NCBI RefSeq assembly: GCF_035982055.1
Contig: NZ_CP108427.1
Span: 9,733,001 to 9,797,000, forward strand
From: Streptomyces sp. NBC_01288
GTDB taxonomy: Bacteria; Actinomycetota; Actinomycetes; Streptomycetales; Streptomycetaceae
Length of the DNA stretch: 64,000 bases
Reading direction: 5' to 3'
Below, one piece after another: positions 35,987 to 44,511 of this stretch (position 1 is its first letter; the number at the start of each line of letters is the position of its first letter). Under the pieces are notes generated by a model. That model had not been told where the DNA came from, did not search any database, and was given only the letters and a program-made list of their open reading frames with translations. The translations under genes were made by a program, and so were the position numbers.

Positions 35987-37197
35987 GCGCAGGGCGAGTT
36001 GACGCGCCCCTCGACGTCCACGGGCGCTGTCGGAAACGCGTGCCGGCGGCCCAGCACGACCACGACGAGCGCGCCCGCGACCAACGGCAACGCCGTCCAG
36101 GGCAAGGCCCCCGCGCCCAGCCCCGACAGGGCGAGCCCACCGGTGAACGAGCCTCCGGCGATGCCCGCGTTGTACACCGTGGTCTGCAACGACGTTGCCA
36201 CGTCGGCGTGTTCGGGGCCGGAGGCGTTGACCAGCGCGGTCTGGATCAGCGTCGGTGCCCCGCCGAAGGCGACTCCCCACACGGCGACGGAGGCGAGCAG
36301 CACCGCAGGGGAGTCGCCATACAGGCCGAGCACACACATGACCGCCACGAACAGTGTTGTCGCGCCCAGCAGAGTGGGCCGCGCCCAGCGGTCCACGAGC
36401 ACCCCGGTGGCCCAGATCCCGACAACTGTGGCGACCCCGAACACCAGCAGGACGACGTCCGTACGGCCGTAGCCGGAGTGCGCGGCGAACGGGGCGACGT
36501 ACGTGTACATCACCTGATGCCCCAGCAGCAGAAACAGCGTGACCGACAGGACCGCCGGAATCCCCGGGAGGACGGCGACACCCCTCAACGGGACGCGTGT
36601 GCCCGGGAGTTCACCGGGGAAGCCGGGCACCCGCAGCCGTATCCAGACCACCACCAGGACAGACATCCCTGCCAGCATCCCGAACGCCGTGCGCCAGCCG
36701 ACCGCCCCGGCGAGCGCGGTGCCGGCCGGTACACCCAGCGACAGAGCGAGCGTGATTCCGGCCAGCACGATCGCGATCGCCCGGCCGCGCCGCTCGACCG
36801 GCACCATCCGGGCGGCGTACCCGGCGAGCATCGCCCACATCGTGCCGCCCATGACGCCGGCCACCAGCCGGGCGCCGAACGTGACGGTGTACGACGACGA
36901 CAGCGCGACCACCGCGTTGGCGCAGGCGAAGCCGAGCAGCGTAGCGACGAGGACCGGGCGGCGCGGCAGCCCGCGCAGGGCCGCGGTGACCGGGATCGCG
37001 GCCAGGAAGGAGGCGACCGCGTAACCGGTGACCAGGAAGCCGACCCGTGCTTCGGAGACGCCGAGGGCCGGGGCCATCCGGGGCAGCAGACCGGCGGGGA
37101 GGAGTTCCGTCAGGACGGCGGTGAAGGCGGCCGTGGACAGGGCGAGGAGCCCGGACCAGGGCAGGGCGGTGCCCTTGGCCGGGGATGCGGTGGTCAT
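35983..37197 (-). CDS. MFS transporter, DHA1-type efflux pump
   Basis: 404 residues with 12 hydrophobic segments. Signature parts are LTELLPAGLLPRMAPALGVS, GFLVTGYAVASFLAAIPVTA, ERRGRAIAIVLAGITLALSLGVPAG (motif C) and ALVNASGPEHADVATSLQTTVYNAGIAGG. It is likely a proton-coupled drug or metabolite exporter. The start codon faces a MerR-type gene across an 88-bp gap, and the gap holds a palindrome, so the pump is probably regulated by that MerR protein. Confidence 0.87.
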   Translation of the reverse strand: MTTASPAKGTALPWSGLLALSTAAFTAVLTELLPAGLLPRMAPALGVSEARVGFLVTGYAVASFLAAIPVTAALRGLPRRPVLVATLLGFACANAVVALSSSYTVTFGARLVAGVMGGTMWAMLAGYAARMVPVERRGRAIAIVLAGITLALSLGVPAGTALAGAVGWRTAFGMLAGMSVLVVVWIRLRVPGFPGELPGTRVPLRGVAVLPGIPAVLSVTLFLLLGHQVMYTYVAPFAAHSGYGRTDVVLLVFGVATVVGIWATGVLVDRWARPTLLGATTLFVAVMCVLGLYGDSPAVLLASVAVWGVAFGGAPTLIQTALVNASGPEHADVATSLQTTVYNAGIAGGSFTGGLALSGLGAGALPWTALPLVAGALVVVVLGRRHAFPTAPVDVEGRVNSPCA

Positions 37198-37213
37198 GGG
37201 ACCATGGTCGAAC

Positions 37214-37232
37214 CCTCACATCAGTGTGAAGG
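37214..37232. promoter_or_regulatory. Imperfect palindrome between the MFS and MerR genes
   Basis: CCTCACA (37214-37220) and TGTGAAGG (37225-37232) are inverted with a 4-nt centre. It lies between the start codons of the divergent pair, ~20-35 bp from the MFS start. MerR regulators bind such dyads in the spacer of their target promoter. Confidence 0.5.
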
Positions 37233-37285
37233 CAAGCGAACCTCGCGAGTGAGCCCCCGCGAGCACGCCTTCCCTGGAGGCTGGC

Positions 37286-37669
37286 ATGAAGATCGGCGAC
37301 CTCTCCCGCCGCACCGGCGTCCCCACCCGCCTCCTGCGCTACTACGAGGAACAGGACCTGCTGCACCCCGACCGCACCGAGAACGGCTACCGCTTCTACG
37401 GCGAGCCCGCGGTCCGGGACGTCCAGCAGATCCGCGGCCTGCTGGACTCGGGGCTCACCACCGAGATGATCCGGGCGATCCTGCCGTATCTCTCCGGCCC
37501 GGACGAGATCCACGTCCCCGCCGACTGTCTGACCCCGGAGACGGCCGCCCTGCTCAGCGACCACGTCGACCGGATCCACGCCCGCATCGACTGCCTGGCC
37601 CGCAACCGCGACCGGCTGAGCGCGTATCTGGCGGCGGTACGGGCGGACGTGCCGGCGCGGGGTGCGTAA
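37286..37669 (+). CDS. MerR-family transcriptional regulator
   Basis: 127 residues. N-terminal winged helix MKIGDLSRRTGVPTRLLRYYEEQDLL, then RTENGYRFYGEPAVRDVQQIRGLLDSG, followed by a coiled coil (~85-120) for dimerisation. It contains one Cys (Cys78, in DCLTPET) and no metal-binding tail, so it is more like drug- or stress-sensing members. It is divergent from the MFS pump and probably activates or represses it. The ribosome site GGAGG lies just upstream. Confidence 0.9.
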   Translation: MKIGDLSRRTGVPTRLLRYYEEQDLLHPDRTENGYRFYGEPAVRDVQQIRGLLDSGLTTEMIRAILPYLSGPDEIHVPADCLTPETAALLSDHVDRIHARIDCLARNRDRLSAYLAAVRADVPARGA

Positions 37670-37709
37670 TCCCGTTGCCGGGGTCGCCCGCGGATGTTGA
37701 AGTGAGCGT

Positions 37710-38486
37710 ATGGATCACGCCTCGGTACTCGCCCTCCACGACCGCGACCTGCGCGAAGGCGCCCGACCCGACGGCCCCGGGTCCCGCGTCGAGCGCGTCG
37801 GGGGAGTGGTGCGCCAGGTCGCCGACGCGCACGGCTGGAACGGCGTCCTGTGGTCCGACCTCGACGCGACGAACGCCGACGCGACGATCGCCGAACAGAT
37901 CGCGTACTTCACCGCGCTCGGCCGTGACTTCGAGTGGAAGCTCTACGGCCACGACCTGCCGACGGATCTCGGACAGCGGCTGACGGCGGCCGGGTTCACG
38001 CCCGAGCCGCAGGAGACCCTGATGATCGGCGAGGTCGCCGCACTCACCCTCGACGGCCAACTGCCGGACGGCATCCGTCTGTTGCCCGCCACCGACCGGG
38101 CCGGCGTCGACCTCGTTGCGGACGTCCACGAGAAGGCCTTCGGCACGGACAGCGCCCGGCTGCGTGCCCGCCTGCTCGCCCAACTCGCCGCCGAACCCGA
38201 CACGGTTGTCGCCGTCGTCGCCCTCGCCGGCGACGAACCGGTGAGCGCGGCGCGCATGGAACTCGTCCCCGGCACCCGGTTCGCCGGCCTCTGGGGCGGC
38301 GGCACGGTGGAGGCCTGGCGGGGCCGCGGCATCTACCGCGCCCTGATCGCCCACCGCGCCCGCATCGCCGCCGACCGCGGCTATCGCTACCTCCAGGTCG
38401 ACGCCTCCGACCAGAGCCGCCCCATCCTCGAACGCCTCGGCTTCTCCCCGCTGACCACGACCACGCCGTACGTCTACGAGCCGTAG
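37710..38486 (+). CDS. GNAT-family N-acetyltransferase
   Basis: 258 residues, 40 bp after the MerR gene and on the same strand. The C-terminal half (~120-250) holds the GNAT fold: VVAVVALAGDEPVSAARMEL, GLWGGGTVEAWRGRGIYRALIAHRARIA (the acetyl-CoA pyrophosphate loop is WRGRGIY, variant of RGxGIG) and YLQVDASDQSRPILERLGF. The N-terminal half resembles a degenerate second acetyltransferase domain. It acetylates an amine of unknown identity. The ORF reaching further upstream is not coding. Confidence 0.85.
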   Translation: MDHASVLALHDRDLREGARPDGPGSRVERVGGVVRQVADAHGWNGVLWSDLDATNADATIAEQIAYFTALGRDFEWKLYGHDLPTDLGQRLTAAGFTPEPQETLMIGEVAALTLDGQLPDGIRLLPATDRAGVDLVADVHEKAFGTDSARLRARLLAQLAAEPDTVVAVVALAGDEPVSAARMELVPGTRFAGLWGGGTVEAWRGRGIYRALIAHRARIAADRGYRYLQVDASDQSRPILERLGFSPLTTTTPYVYEP

Positions 38487-38543
38487 ACCCGCGGCTCAAC
38501 GGGGCGATGTCACATCCGCGCCGACCCGATCCGTCGCACGGTC

Positions 38544-39473
38544 ATGACGACGAACGAGAGCAACCAGGGCGGCCGGAGCATCCTCCTCGCCGGTGCCACC
38601 GGCGTCCTCGGCGGCCACATCACCCGGGCCCTGACCGACGCGGGCCACAAGGTGACCGGCCTCGGCCGGGGATCCGGCAACGGCATCCGCGCCGACCTCA
38701 TGGACCGCGACGGGTTGCTCCGCGCGGTCGACGGACACCACTTCGACACGGTGATCCACGCCGCGACCGCTCTGCGCAGGACACCCCTGCGCCACCGCGA
38801 CATGCGCGCCACCGACGCCCTGCGCGCCCACGGCACCGCCCACCTCGTCGAGGCCGCGCGGGCCGCCGGCGCCCGCCGTTTCATCGCCGAGTCGATGGTC
38901 TTCGGCTACGGCTACGGGGACTTCGGCGCCCGCCCCCTCACCGAGGACGACCCCTTCGGCCCGCGCGGCACCACACCGGAGCTGGAGACGCACATCGAGG
39001 GTATGCGCACCAAGGAGCAACTCACCTTCGGGGCCTCGGACTTGGAGGGCATAGCACTCCGCTTCGGCCTCTTCTACGGCCCCGGCGGCACCGACGCCCT
39101 GCTCCCCATGCTGCGCCGGCGCCGACTGCCCGTCCCCGACGACCGCGGCCGGGTCGTGCCCTGGGTCGAACTCACCGACGCGGCCCGCGCGGTGGCCGCC
39201 GCCGTCGACCACGGGCGGCCGGGTCAGGCGTACAACGTCGCCGACCGCACACCGCTCGGCTTCCGCGCCCATCTCCTGTGCATGGCACGGGAGTTCGGCC
39301 TGCCGAAGCCGATGGCCGTACCGCTGTGGACGGTCCGGCCGATGGCGTACGCGCACACGGTGATGAGCGGCAACCTGCGCGTGTCCAGCGCGAAGGCGGA
39401 ACGGGAACTGGGCTGGACGCCGGTGTACCCGTCGAGCGGCGAGGGCCTGGCGGCACTGCACGCCGCGCGTTGA
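38544..39473 (+). CDS. NAD-dependent epimerase/dehydratase (extended SDR)
   Basis: 309 residues. Rossmann motif SILLAGATGVLGGHITRAL (residues ~12-30), then VIHAATALRR, ESMVFGYGYGD (here the Ser/Tyr positions are uncommon) and IALRFGLFYGPGG. The C-terminal substrate domain has YNVADRTPLGFRAHLLCMA and RVSSAKAERELGWTPVYPS, typical of sugar-nucleotide or lipid-precursor enzymes. Substrate unknown. It lies 57 bp after the GNAT gene and may be cotranscribed. A strong terminator follows directly. Confidence 0.87.
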   Translation: MTTNESNQGGRSILLAGATGVLGGHITRALTDAGHKVTGLGRGSGNGIRADLMDRDGLLRAVDGHHFDTVIHAATALRRTPLRHRDMRATDALRAHGTAHLVEAARAAGARRFIAESMVFGYGYGDFGARPLTEDDPFGPRGTTPELETHIEGMRTKEQLTFGASDLEGIALRFGLFYGPGGTDALLPMLRRRRLPVPDDRGRVVPWVELTDAARAVAAAVDHGRPGQAYNVADRTPLGFRAHLLCMAREFGLPKPMAVPLWTVRPMAYAHTVMSGNLRVSSAKAERELGWTPVYPSSGEGLAALHAAR

Positions 39474-39478
39474 GCGCA

Positions 39479-39519
39479 GTGCGCCTGCCCCTCCGTGACG
39501 AACGGAGGGACAGGCGCAC
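39479..39519 (+). terminator. 18-bp stem-loop terminator
   Basis: Arms 39479-39496 (GTGCGCCTGCCCCTCCGT) and 39502-39519 (ACGGAGGGACAGGCGCAC) pair with one mismatch around a 5-nt loop, GACGA. It begins 5 bp after the epimerase stop. Confidence 0.85.
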
Positions 39520-39684
39520 GGAAACCGGCCCGCGGCTCGACGGGCCGGACTTCGGATCGACGAGCGGGATGATGCCTGGTGACAAGGGCTGCCCGTCAGG
39601 AGTGCGGGACGAGGGGGACCGGGCGCCAGGCCCGCGACCGCGAGCCTCCGCCCGGTCTCACCCGCGGCACTCTCCGACCACCCC

Positions 39685-39948
39685 TCAGCGGCGCGCCCTC
39701 GACCGGTCCAGCGCGGCGATACCGACCGCTGCCAGGCCGATCTGGATGAGCCACTCGATCCAGTCGATGCCCTTCGTGTCGGCGACCCCCAGGCCCGATG
39801 CGATCGCCGCGCCGATCAGCGCGGCCACGATGCCGACGACGATCGTCAGCAGAACGCCTATGTGCTGGCGCCCAGGGACGACGAGCCGTCCCAGCACGCC
39901 AATGATGATGCCGATGATGATGGCACTGATGATGCCCGAGATCTCCAT
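39685..39948 (-). CDS. GlsB/YeaQ/YmgE-family membrane stress protein
   Basis: 87 residues with three hydrophobic segments: ISGIISAIIIGIIIGVLGRL, VLLTIVVGIVAALIGAAIAS and LIQIGLAAVGIAAL. The conserved GRLVVPGRQHIG loop between the first two segments is the hallmark of the family. These small inner-membrane proteins are linked with general stress; the molecular role is not known. It lies alone, with its own start near ATG 39948. Confidence 0.9.
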   Translation of the reverse strand: MEISGIISAIIIGIIIGVLGRLVVPGRQHIGVLLTIVVGIVAALIGAAIASGLGVADTKGIDWIEWLIQIGLAAVGIAALDRSRARR

Positions 39949-40089
39949 CTCCGCCCCTCTTTGTCGATAGTCCTGCTCTCTTCATGTGCCCGCTGGAGGC
40001 CAAGGCAGTCCGCCGGAGTTTTGTTGCCTGTTATTGCCGGGACTTTCTGTTCGCCACCCCTTCATGCCATGTACCTTTCAATCGTTCAA

Positions 40090-40125
40090 CGCGTGTAGAA
40101 CTCCCCAACTACCGTTCTACGCGCG
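40090..40125. promoter_or_regulatory. Dyad in the upstream region of the secreted two-domain protein
   Basis: CGCGTGTAGAAC (40090-40101) and GTTCTACGCGCG (40114-40125) are inverted repeats with one mismatch, 12 nt apart. CGTTCAACGCG (40084-40094) and CGTTCTACGCG (40113-40123) also read as direct repeats. It lies 55-90 bp before the ATG at 40180 within a less GC-rich region. Confidence 0.45.
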
Positions 40126-40179
40126 CAGATCAGGCGCCCGCACCGCACCCTTCCCCATCCCCTCACGGAGGTTCGACGG

Positions 40180-41604
40180 ATGCTTGGATCCAGAAGATCC
40201 CGCCGCAGACTCACCACCGCCCTCGCCGGCCTGGGACTTTTCGTCACGGGGGCCGCCCTCCAGGTCACCACCACGGCCGCGCCCGCGCACGCGGCCACCA
40301 CGAACCGCGTCCTGTTCGACGACGGCCACGCCGAGGAGGCGGGCAACGCGGACTGGATCATCTCCACCAGCAAGCCCGACCCGCTGTCCCAGGACTCCTC
40401 CCCGTCCTCCGAGACCGACTGGACCGGGGCGCTCTCCTCGTGGGGCGTCGCCCTTCAGAAGACCGGCGACTACAGCCTGAAGACCGCCACCAGCGCGCTG
40501 ACGTACGGCGGTTCGTCGACGACCGACCTGTCGAACTTCGACACGCTGGTCCTGCCCGAGCCCAACACGCTGTTCACGACGGCCGAGAAGACCGCGATCA
40601 TGACGTTCGTCCAGAACGGCGGCGGCCTGTTCATGATCTCGGACCACACCGGCGCCGACCGCAACAGCGACGGTGAGGACGCGGTCGAGATCCTCAACGA
40701 CCTGATGACGAACAACAGCGTCGACTCGACCGACCCGTTCGGCTTCTCCATCGACACCCTCGACATCAGCTCCGGCTACCCCGCCGCGATCAGCGACAGC
40801 ACCAACGAGGTCCTGAACGGCGCCTTCGGCACCGTCACCAAGAGCCTGATCGCCGACGGCACGACGGCCACCCTCAAGCCCGCCGACAACGCGAACGTCA
40901 AGGGCCTTGTGTACCGCAGCGGTTACTCCGGCAACACCGGCGCGTTCTTCGCCACCAGTACCTTCGGCAGCGGCCGCGTCGCCTTCTGGGGCGACAGTTC
41001 ACCCATCGACGACGGCACCGGCCAGTCAGGCAACACGCTCTACGACGGCTGGAACGACACCGGCGCCACGAACGCCGCCCTCGCCCTCAACGCCACCGCG
41101 TGGCTGGCCGGCGACGGCAGCAGCGGGGGAGGCGGGGGAGGCGGCGGCACCTGCACCGCCGCCCAGCTGCTCGGCAACCCGGGCTTCGAGTCCGGCAACA
41201 CCACCTGGACCGCCAGCAGCGGCGTCATCACCACCTCCTCCAGCGAGGCGGCCCGCACCGGCTCCTACAAGGCCTGGCTCGACGGTTACGGCTCGGCCCA
41301 CACCGACACGTTGTCCCAGTCGGTGACCATCCCGTCCGGCTGCTCCGCCACCCTCAGCTTCTATCTGCACATCGACACCGCGGAGACCACCACCAGCACG
41401 GCTTACGACAAGCTGACGGTCACCGCCGGATCGACCACCCTGGCCACCTACTCCAACCTCAACGCGGCCTCCGGATACGTCCTGAAGTCCTTCGACGTCT
41501 CCTCCCTGGCCGGCACCACCGCCACCATCAACTTCAGCGGCGTCGAAGGGTCCACCCTCCAGACGTCCTTCGTCGTCGACGACACCGCGCTCAACGTCAG
41601 CTGA
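40180..41604 (+). CDS. Secreted protein: GATase/DUF4350-like domain plus C-terminal carbohydrate-binding-like domain
   Basis: 474 residues from ATG 40180 (GGAGG ~8 nt upstream). A signal peptide is clear (RRSRRRLTTALAGLGLFVTG, cut after HA at ~residue 38). Residues ~45-310 resemble a class I glutamine-amidotransferase-like flavodoxin fold: VLFDDGHAEEAGNADWIIST, FDTLVLPEPNTLFTTAEKTA, FVQNGGGLFMISDHTGADRN, GRVAFWGDSSPIDDGTGQSG. A Gly-rich linker (~312-323) leads to a ~150-residue jelly-roll-like domain (NPGFESGNTTW, DTLSQSVTIPSGCSATLSFY, FVVDDTAL). The last domain probably binds a polysaccharide; the first has no known reaction. Cys residues (GTCTAAQL, SGCSATL) could form a disulfide. Confidence 0.8.
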   Translation: MLGSRRSRRRLTTALAGLGLFVTGAALQVTTTAAPAHAATTNRVLFDDGHAEEAGNADWIISTSKPDPLSQDSSPSSETDWTGALSSWGVALQKTGDYSLKTATSALTYGGSSTTDLSNFDTLVLPEPNTLFTTAEKTAIMTFVQNGGGLFMISDHTGADRNSDGEDAVEILNDLMTNNSVDSTDPFGFSIDTLDISSGYPAAISDSTNEVLNGAFGTVTKSLIADGTTATLKPADNANVKGLVYRSGYSGNTGAFFATSTFGSGRVAFWGDSSPIDDGTGQSGNTLYDGWNDTGATNAALALNATAWLAGDGSSGGGGGGGGTCTAAQLLGNPGFESGNTTWTASSGVITTSSSEAARTGSYKAWLDGYGSAHTDTLSQSVTIPSGCSATLSFYLHIDTAETTTSTAYDKLTVTAGSTTLATYSNLNAASGYVLKSFDVSSLAGTTATINFSGVEGSTLQTSFVVDDTALNVS

Positions 41605-41609
41605 CGACG

Positions 41610-41645
41610 ACCTGTGGGGCCCGGCGGCGGCCGGGCCCCACAGGT
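41610..41645. terminator. Perfect 16-bp stem-loop between convergent genes
   Basis: ACCTGTGGGGCCCGGC (41610-41625) pairs with GCCGGGCCCCACAGGT (41630-41645) around a 4-nt loop, then TTATGGGG. It serves the secreted-protein gene and possibly the convergent glucosaminidase gene. Confidence 0.88.
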
Positions 41646-41670
41646 TTATGGGGTTACGAGGTCTACGGGT

Positions 41671-44409
41671 TCACCGTGCCGGGACCGTCCGCTCCGGTGT
41701 GTTCCACCCGGAGACCCGCACCCGTGGCGCCGACCCGTGCAGATCCGCCGTCCTGTAGGTCGCCGTCAGCGTCGTCGACTCCCCGGGCCACAGGCTCACG
41801 TCATTGTCGGACCACCGCACCGGCAGCACCGGCTTGCCCGCCGAGTCCACGAGATGGACGTCGGTGAGGAGGGAAGGCGTCTTCCCCGAACCCTTGCCCG
41901 TCCCGGAGTTGCGTACCGTGACCGTCGTTGTCGATGTGCCGCCTGCGTCCGCCTTGGTCGACGCCGTCGCCGAAACCGGGGCCTGCGCCATCGAGTTGAG
42001 CCCCTTGAGGTCGGCGTAGCTCGTCGTCGGCGTGTAGTACCAGTCGGTGTGCGCCCAGTCGAGCGTGTCGGGCCTGGCGGAGAGCCAGTACACGTTCCGG
42101 CTCACCTCCTTGCCGGACGCGTCGGTCAGCGTCAGCCGTACCAGGTACGTCGTCGACAGCCCGCTCACCGACGAGGGCGAGGGCAGGGTGAACGCGGTGC
42201 TGTGCGCGCCACCGCCGGAGACCTTCACCCCGGTCGCCTTCTTGTCGTACCTCTGCGTGCCGTCGGTGTTGAACAGCGTTGCGTGGGCGGTGAGTCGGTG
42301 TGCGGAGGCGTTCCGGTTGTTCACCACGACGACCGAGCGGTCGTCGTACGAGTACTGGATGTGCAGCGGCTCGTTCGCCTTCTTCGCGCCGAAGTAGGCG
42401 CCGCCCTGGTCGAGGTAACGGTCCATCAACTGCCAGTGCAGCGAGGTCCATCCGCTGTTGAACATCCAGTAGACGACCCCGGTCGCGGGCTTCGAGGCGT
42501 CGGTGGCGTTGCGCTCGTACGCCTCGAACTGGGCCCGCACGTTCTCGTATTGGGCCAACTGCGCCTTGCGGACGTAGTCGGTCAGGCTCGTCGGCGGACC
42601 GTAGCGGCCGGTGAGGGCGTTGTCGTAGAGCTTGAGGGTGTTGAAGGTGGAGGACGGGGAGCGGTGGTACTGCTTGGCGCTCGGGTCCTTCCAGAGGGTG
42701 GCCAGTTCGGCCGGGGTCATCATGCGGCGCAGGGTGTCGAGGGTCGGGATGTCGGGGCCCGCGCTGGTCTCGGAGTTGAAGCCGGTGGCGCCGCCCTCGC
42801 GCTTGGCGTACCAGTAGTTCGGCGGGATCCAGTCGTACGGGCCGGTCATCTTCATGCCCGAACTGCCGCTGACCGGCGAGGAGTTGTCGGAGGCGGCGGC
42901 GACCACCGGGGTTTCCCAGTCGGCGGCCTTCAACGCGTCCAGGTACGTCTTCTCGATCTTCGCGTCAGGCGCGAAGTCGCTGCCGATGAGGAAGGAGATC
43001 ACGCTCGGGTGGTCGCGCAGCCGGGCGGCCTCGGCGGCCATCGACGCCTTGGCGACCGGGTAGTCGGCGGCGGTCCACTTGTCGCCGGTCTCGTCCCCGT
43101 TGACCTGGCCCTCCCACTTGTCGCAGCACTCCCAGCCGGGCAGCGTCAGGATGCCGTAGCGGTCGGCCAGGTCGAAGAACTCGTCCGGCTCGATGTGCCC
43201 TTCCAGGCGGATGGTGTTCAGGCCCAGATCGAGGGCGTACTTCAGGCGGTCCTCGACGTACGTCCGGTCCCAGCGCAGGAATTCGTCCGGTGACCAACCG
43301 CCGCCCTTGATCAGCAACTTGCGGCCGTTGATCCGGTACTGGCGGGCCCCGTCGGAGTTCAGCGGGGCCCGCACGTCGCGGATGCCGAAGGTCTGGTGCG
43401 CGGTGTCGGAGAGGGTGCCGTTGACTGAGGCGGTGAGGTCGAGGTCGTAGAGCGGCCGGCCGCCCATGCCCGCGGGCCACCAGACCTTGGGGGAGGTGAG
43501 ATGGAGGCCGAAGGTGATGTTTCTCGTCTCGTGGGCGGTGAGGGAGACCGTCTTCTCGAAGGTCGAACTGCCGATGCTGCCCCTGACCTTCGTGGTGACG
43601 GGCGCGTTCGAGTCGTTGCGGGCCCGCGCCTTCACCGTCAGGTCCGCTGAGGCCAGCGACGGTACGGCCAGCTTGGTCACCACGTGTGCGTCGCGCAGCG
43701 CGACCGGGCCGCCGCGTCGGACGAGGACGTCACGGACGATGCCCATGTTCTCGTCGGGCGGCGGCTGGAGCCAGTCGATCCAGCCCATGGTGAGGTTCTT
43801 GTTCGGGTCGTTCGGCCGGATGCGGAAGGCGACCGTGTTCGTGCCGGAGCGCACCAGCGAGGTGACGTCCAACTCGTGCTGTGTGTAAGCACCGTTGACG
43901 TCCGCGGCCTCGGCGATCCGCTTGCCGTTGACGTAGACGTCGGCCGCCGAGATCACCCCGCTGAAGTCGAGGTAGGTGCGCCTGCCGGGGTCGGCGACCG
44001 TGAAGTCGCTGCGGTACCACCACGGCACCTGGAAGTCGGCCTTCGGGATCTTCTGCTGGTTGGTCGAGTAGAAGGGATCCGGGTAGACACCGTCGGCGAT
44101 CAAGGCCGCGAGGACGGTCGAGCGCGCGCCGGCCGGGTGCCAGCCGGTCGCCCGGTAGCCGGGGGAGGAGACGGCCGCTGCGGAGTCGGTGACCTTCGCG
44201 GACGACTGGATAGCGTAGCCGGACAGCGGGGTAGCGGTCCCGGCGGTCGAGCGTACGGCGGTCACCGGGGCCTGCGCGCGGTGCTGCGGGGACGACTCCC
44301 GGGCCCCCGCCCACGCGCTGGTGGTGAGGGTGCCCAGCAGGCCGAGCGCGACCGCGGCCGTGGCGAGACGGCCTCTGAGGGGTGGGGGAACGGCGGGGCG
44401 GTGGAACAC
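41671..44409 (-). CDS. csxA: Secreted exo-beta-D-glucosaminidase (GH2, CsxA-like)
   Basis: 912 residues from GTG 44409, chosen because GGAG lies 6 nt upstream; the frame is open to 44490 without such a site. A signal peptide spans ~1-35 (LATAAVALGLLGTLTTSAWA). Then comes the GH2 layout: sugar-binding domain, Ig-like domain and TIM barrel. In the barrel FLIGSDFAPD carries the acid/base Asp478 and GFNSETSAG the nucleophile Glu547. The Asp-type acid/base and the SETSAG context mark exo-glucosaminidases rather than beta-galactosidases. C-terminal beta-sandwich domains follow. It removes glucosamine from the non-reducing ends of chitosan oligomers outside the cell. An operator-like palindrome is 20 bp before the start. 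Confidence 0.88.
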   Translation of the reverse strand: MFHRPAVPPPLRGRLATAAVALGLLGTLTTSAWAGARESSPQHRAQAPVTAVRSTAGTATPLSGYAIQSSAKVTDSAAAVSSPGYRATGWHPAGARSTVLAALIADGVYPDPFYSTNQQKIPKADFQVPWWYRSDFTVADPGRRTYLDFSGVISAADVYVNGKRIAEAADVNGAYTQHELDVTSLVRSGTNTVAFRIRPNDPNKNLTMGWIDWLQPPPDENMGIVRDVLVRRGGPVALRDAHVVTKLAVPSLASADLTVKARARNDSNAPVTTKVRGSIGSSTFEKTVSLTAHETRNITFGLHLTSPKVWWPAGMGGRPLYDLDLTASVNGTLSDTAHQTFGIRDVRAPLNSDGARQYRINGRKLLIKGGGWSPDEFLRWDRTYVEDRLKYALDLGLNTIRLEGHIEPDEFFDLADRYGILTLPGWECCDKWEGQVNGDETGDKWTAADYPVAKASMAAEAARLRDHPSVISFLIGSDFAPDAKIEKTYLDALKAADWETPVVAAASDNSSPVSGSSGMKMTGPYDWIPPNYWYAKREGGATGFNSETSAGPDIPTLDTLRRMMTPAELATLWKDPSAKQYHRSPSSTFNTLKLYDNALTGRYGPPTSLTDYVRKAQLAQYENVRAQFEAYERNATDASKPATGVVYWMFNSGWTSLHWQLMDRYLDQGGAYFGAKKANEPLHIQYSYDDRSVVVVNNRNASAHRLTAHATLFNTDGTQRYDKKATGVKVSGGGAHSTAFTLPSPSSVSGLSTTYLVRLTLTDASGKEVSRNVYWLSARPDTLDWAHTDWYYTPTTSYADLKGLNSMAQAPVSATASTKADAGGTSTTTVTVRNSGTGKGSGKTPSLLTDVHLVDSAGKPVLPVRWSDNDVSLWPGESTTLTATYRTADLHGSAPRVRVSGWNTPERTVPAR

Positions 44410-44430
44410 GGCGGTCTCCAGCCTCGTCAA

Positions 44431-44449
44431 GTTAGGAAGCTTTACTAAC
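44431..44449. promoter_or_regulatory. 19-bp ROK-type operator before the exo-glucosaminidase
   Basis: GTTAGGAAGCTTTACTAAC is an imperfect palindrome with exact GTTAG/CTAAC ends. It lies 22-40 bp before the GTG start on the minus strand. A related palindrome precedes the adjacent ROK repressor gene (see 45738-45754). Chitosan-degradation genes of actinomycetes are known to be controlled by a ROK repressor (CsnR) through AGGAAA/TTTCCT-type palindromes, so this is a good match in type. Confidence 0.75.
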
Positions 44450-44511
44450 CGCACCAGAAGGTAGGGCGCTCGACGGTGCCTGTCAAACACCTGTGTCCGT
44501 GGGTGAGTTGC

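Noticed and set aside
36040..37983. 647-residue plus-strand frame
   Set aside because: Antisense to the MFS gene and out of frame with the MerR and GNAT genes; composition is Arg/Gln/His-rich.
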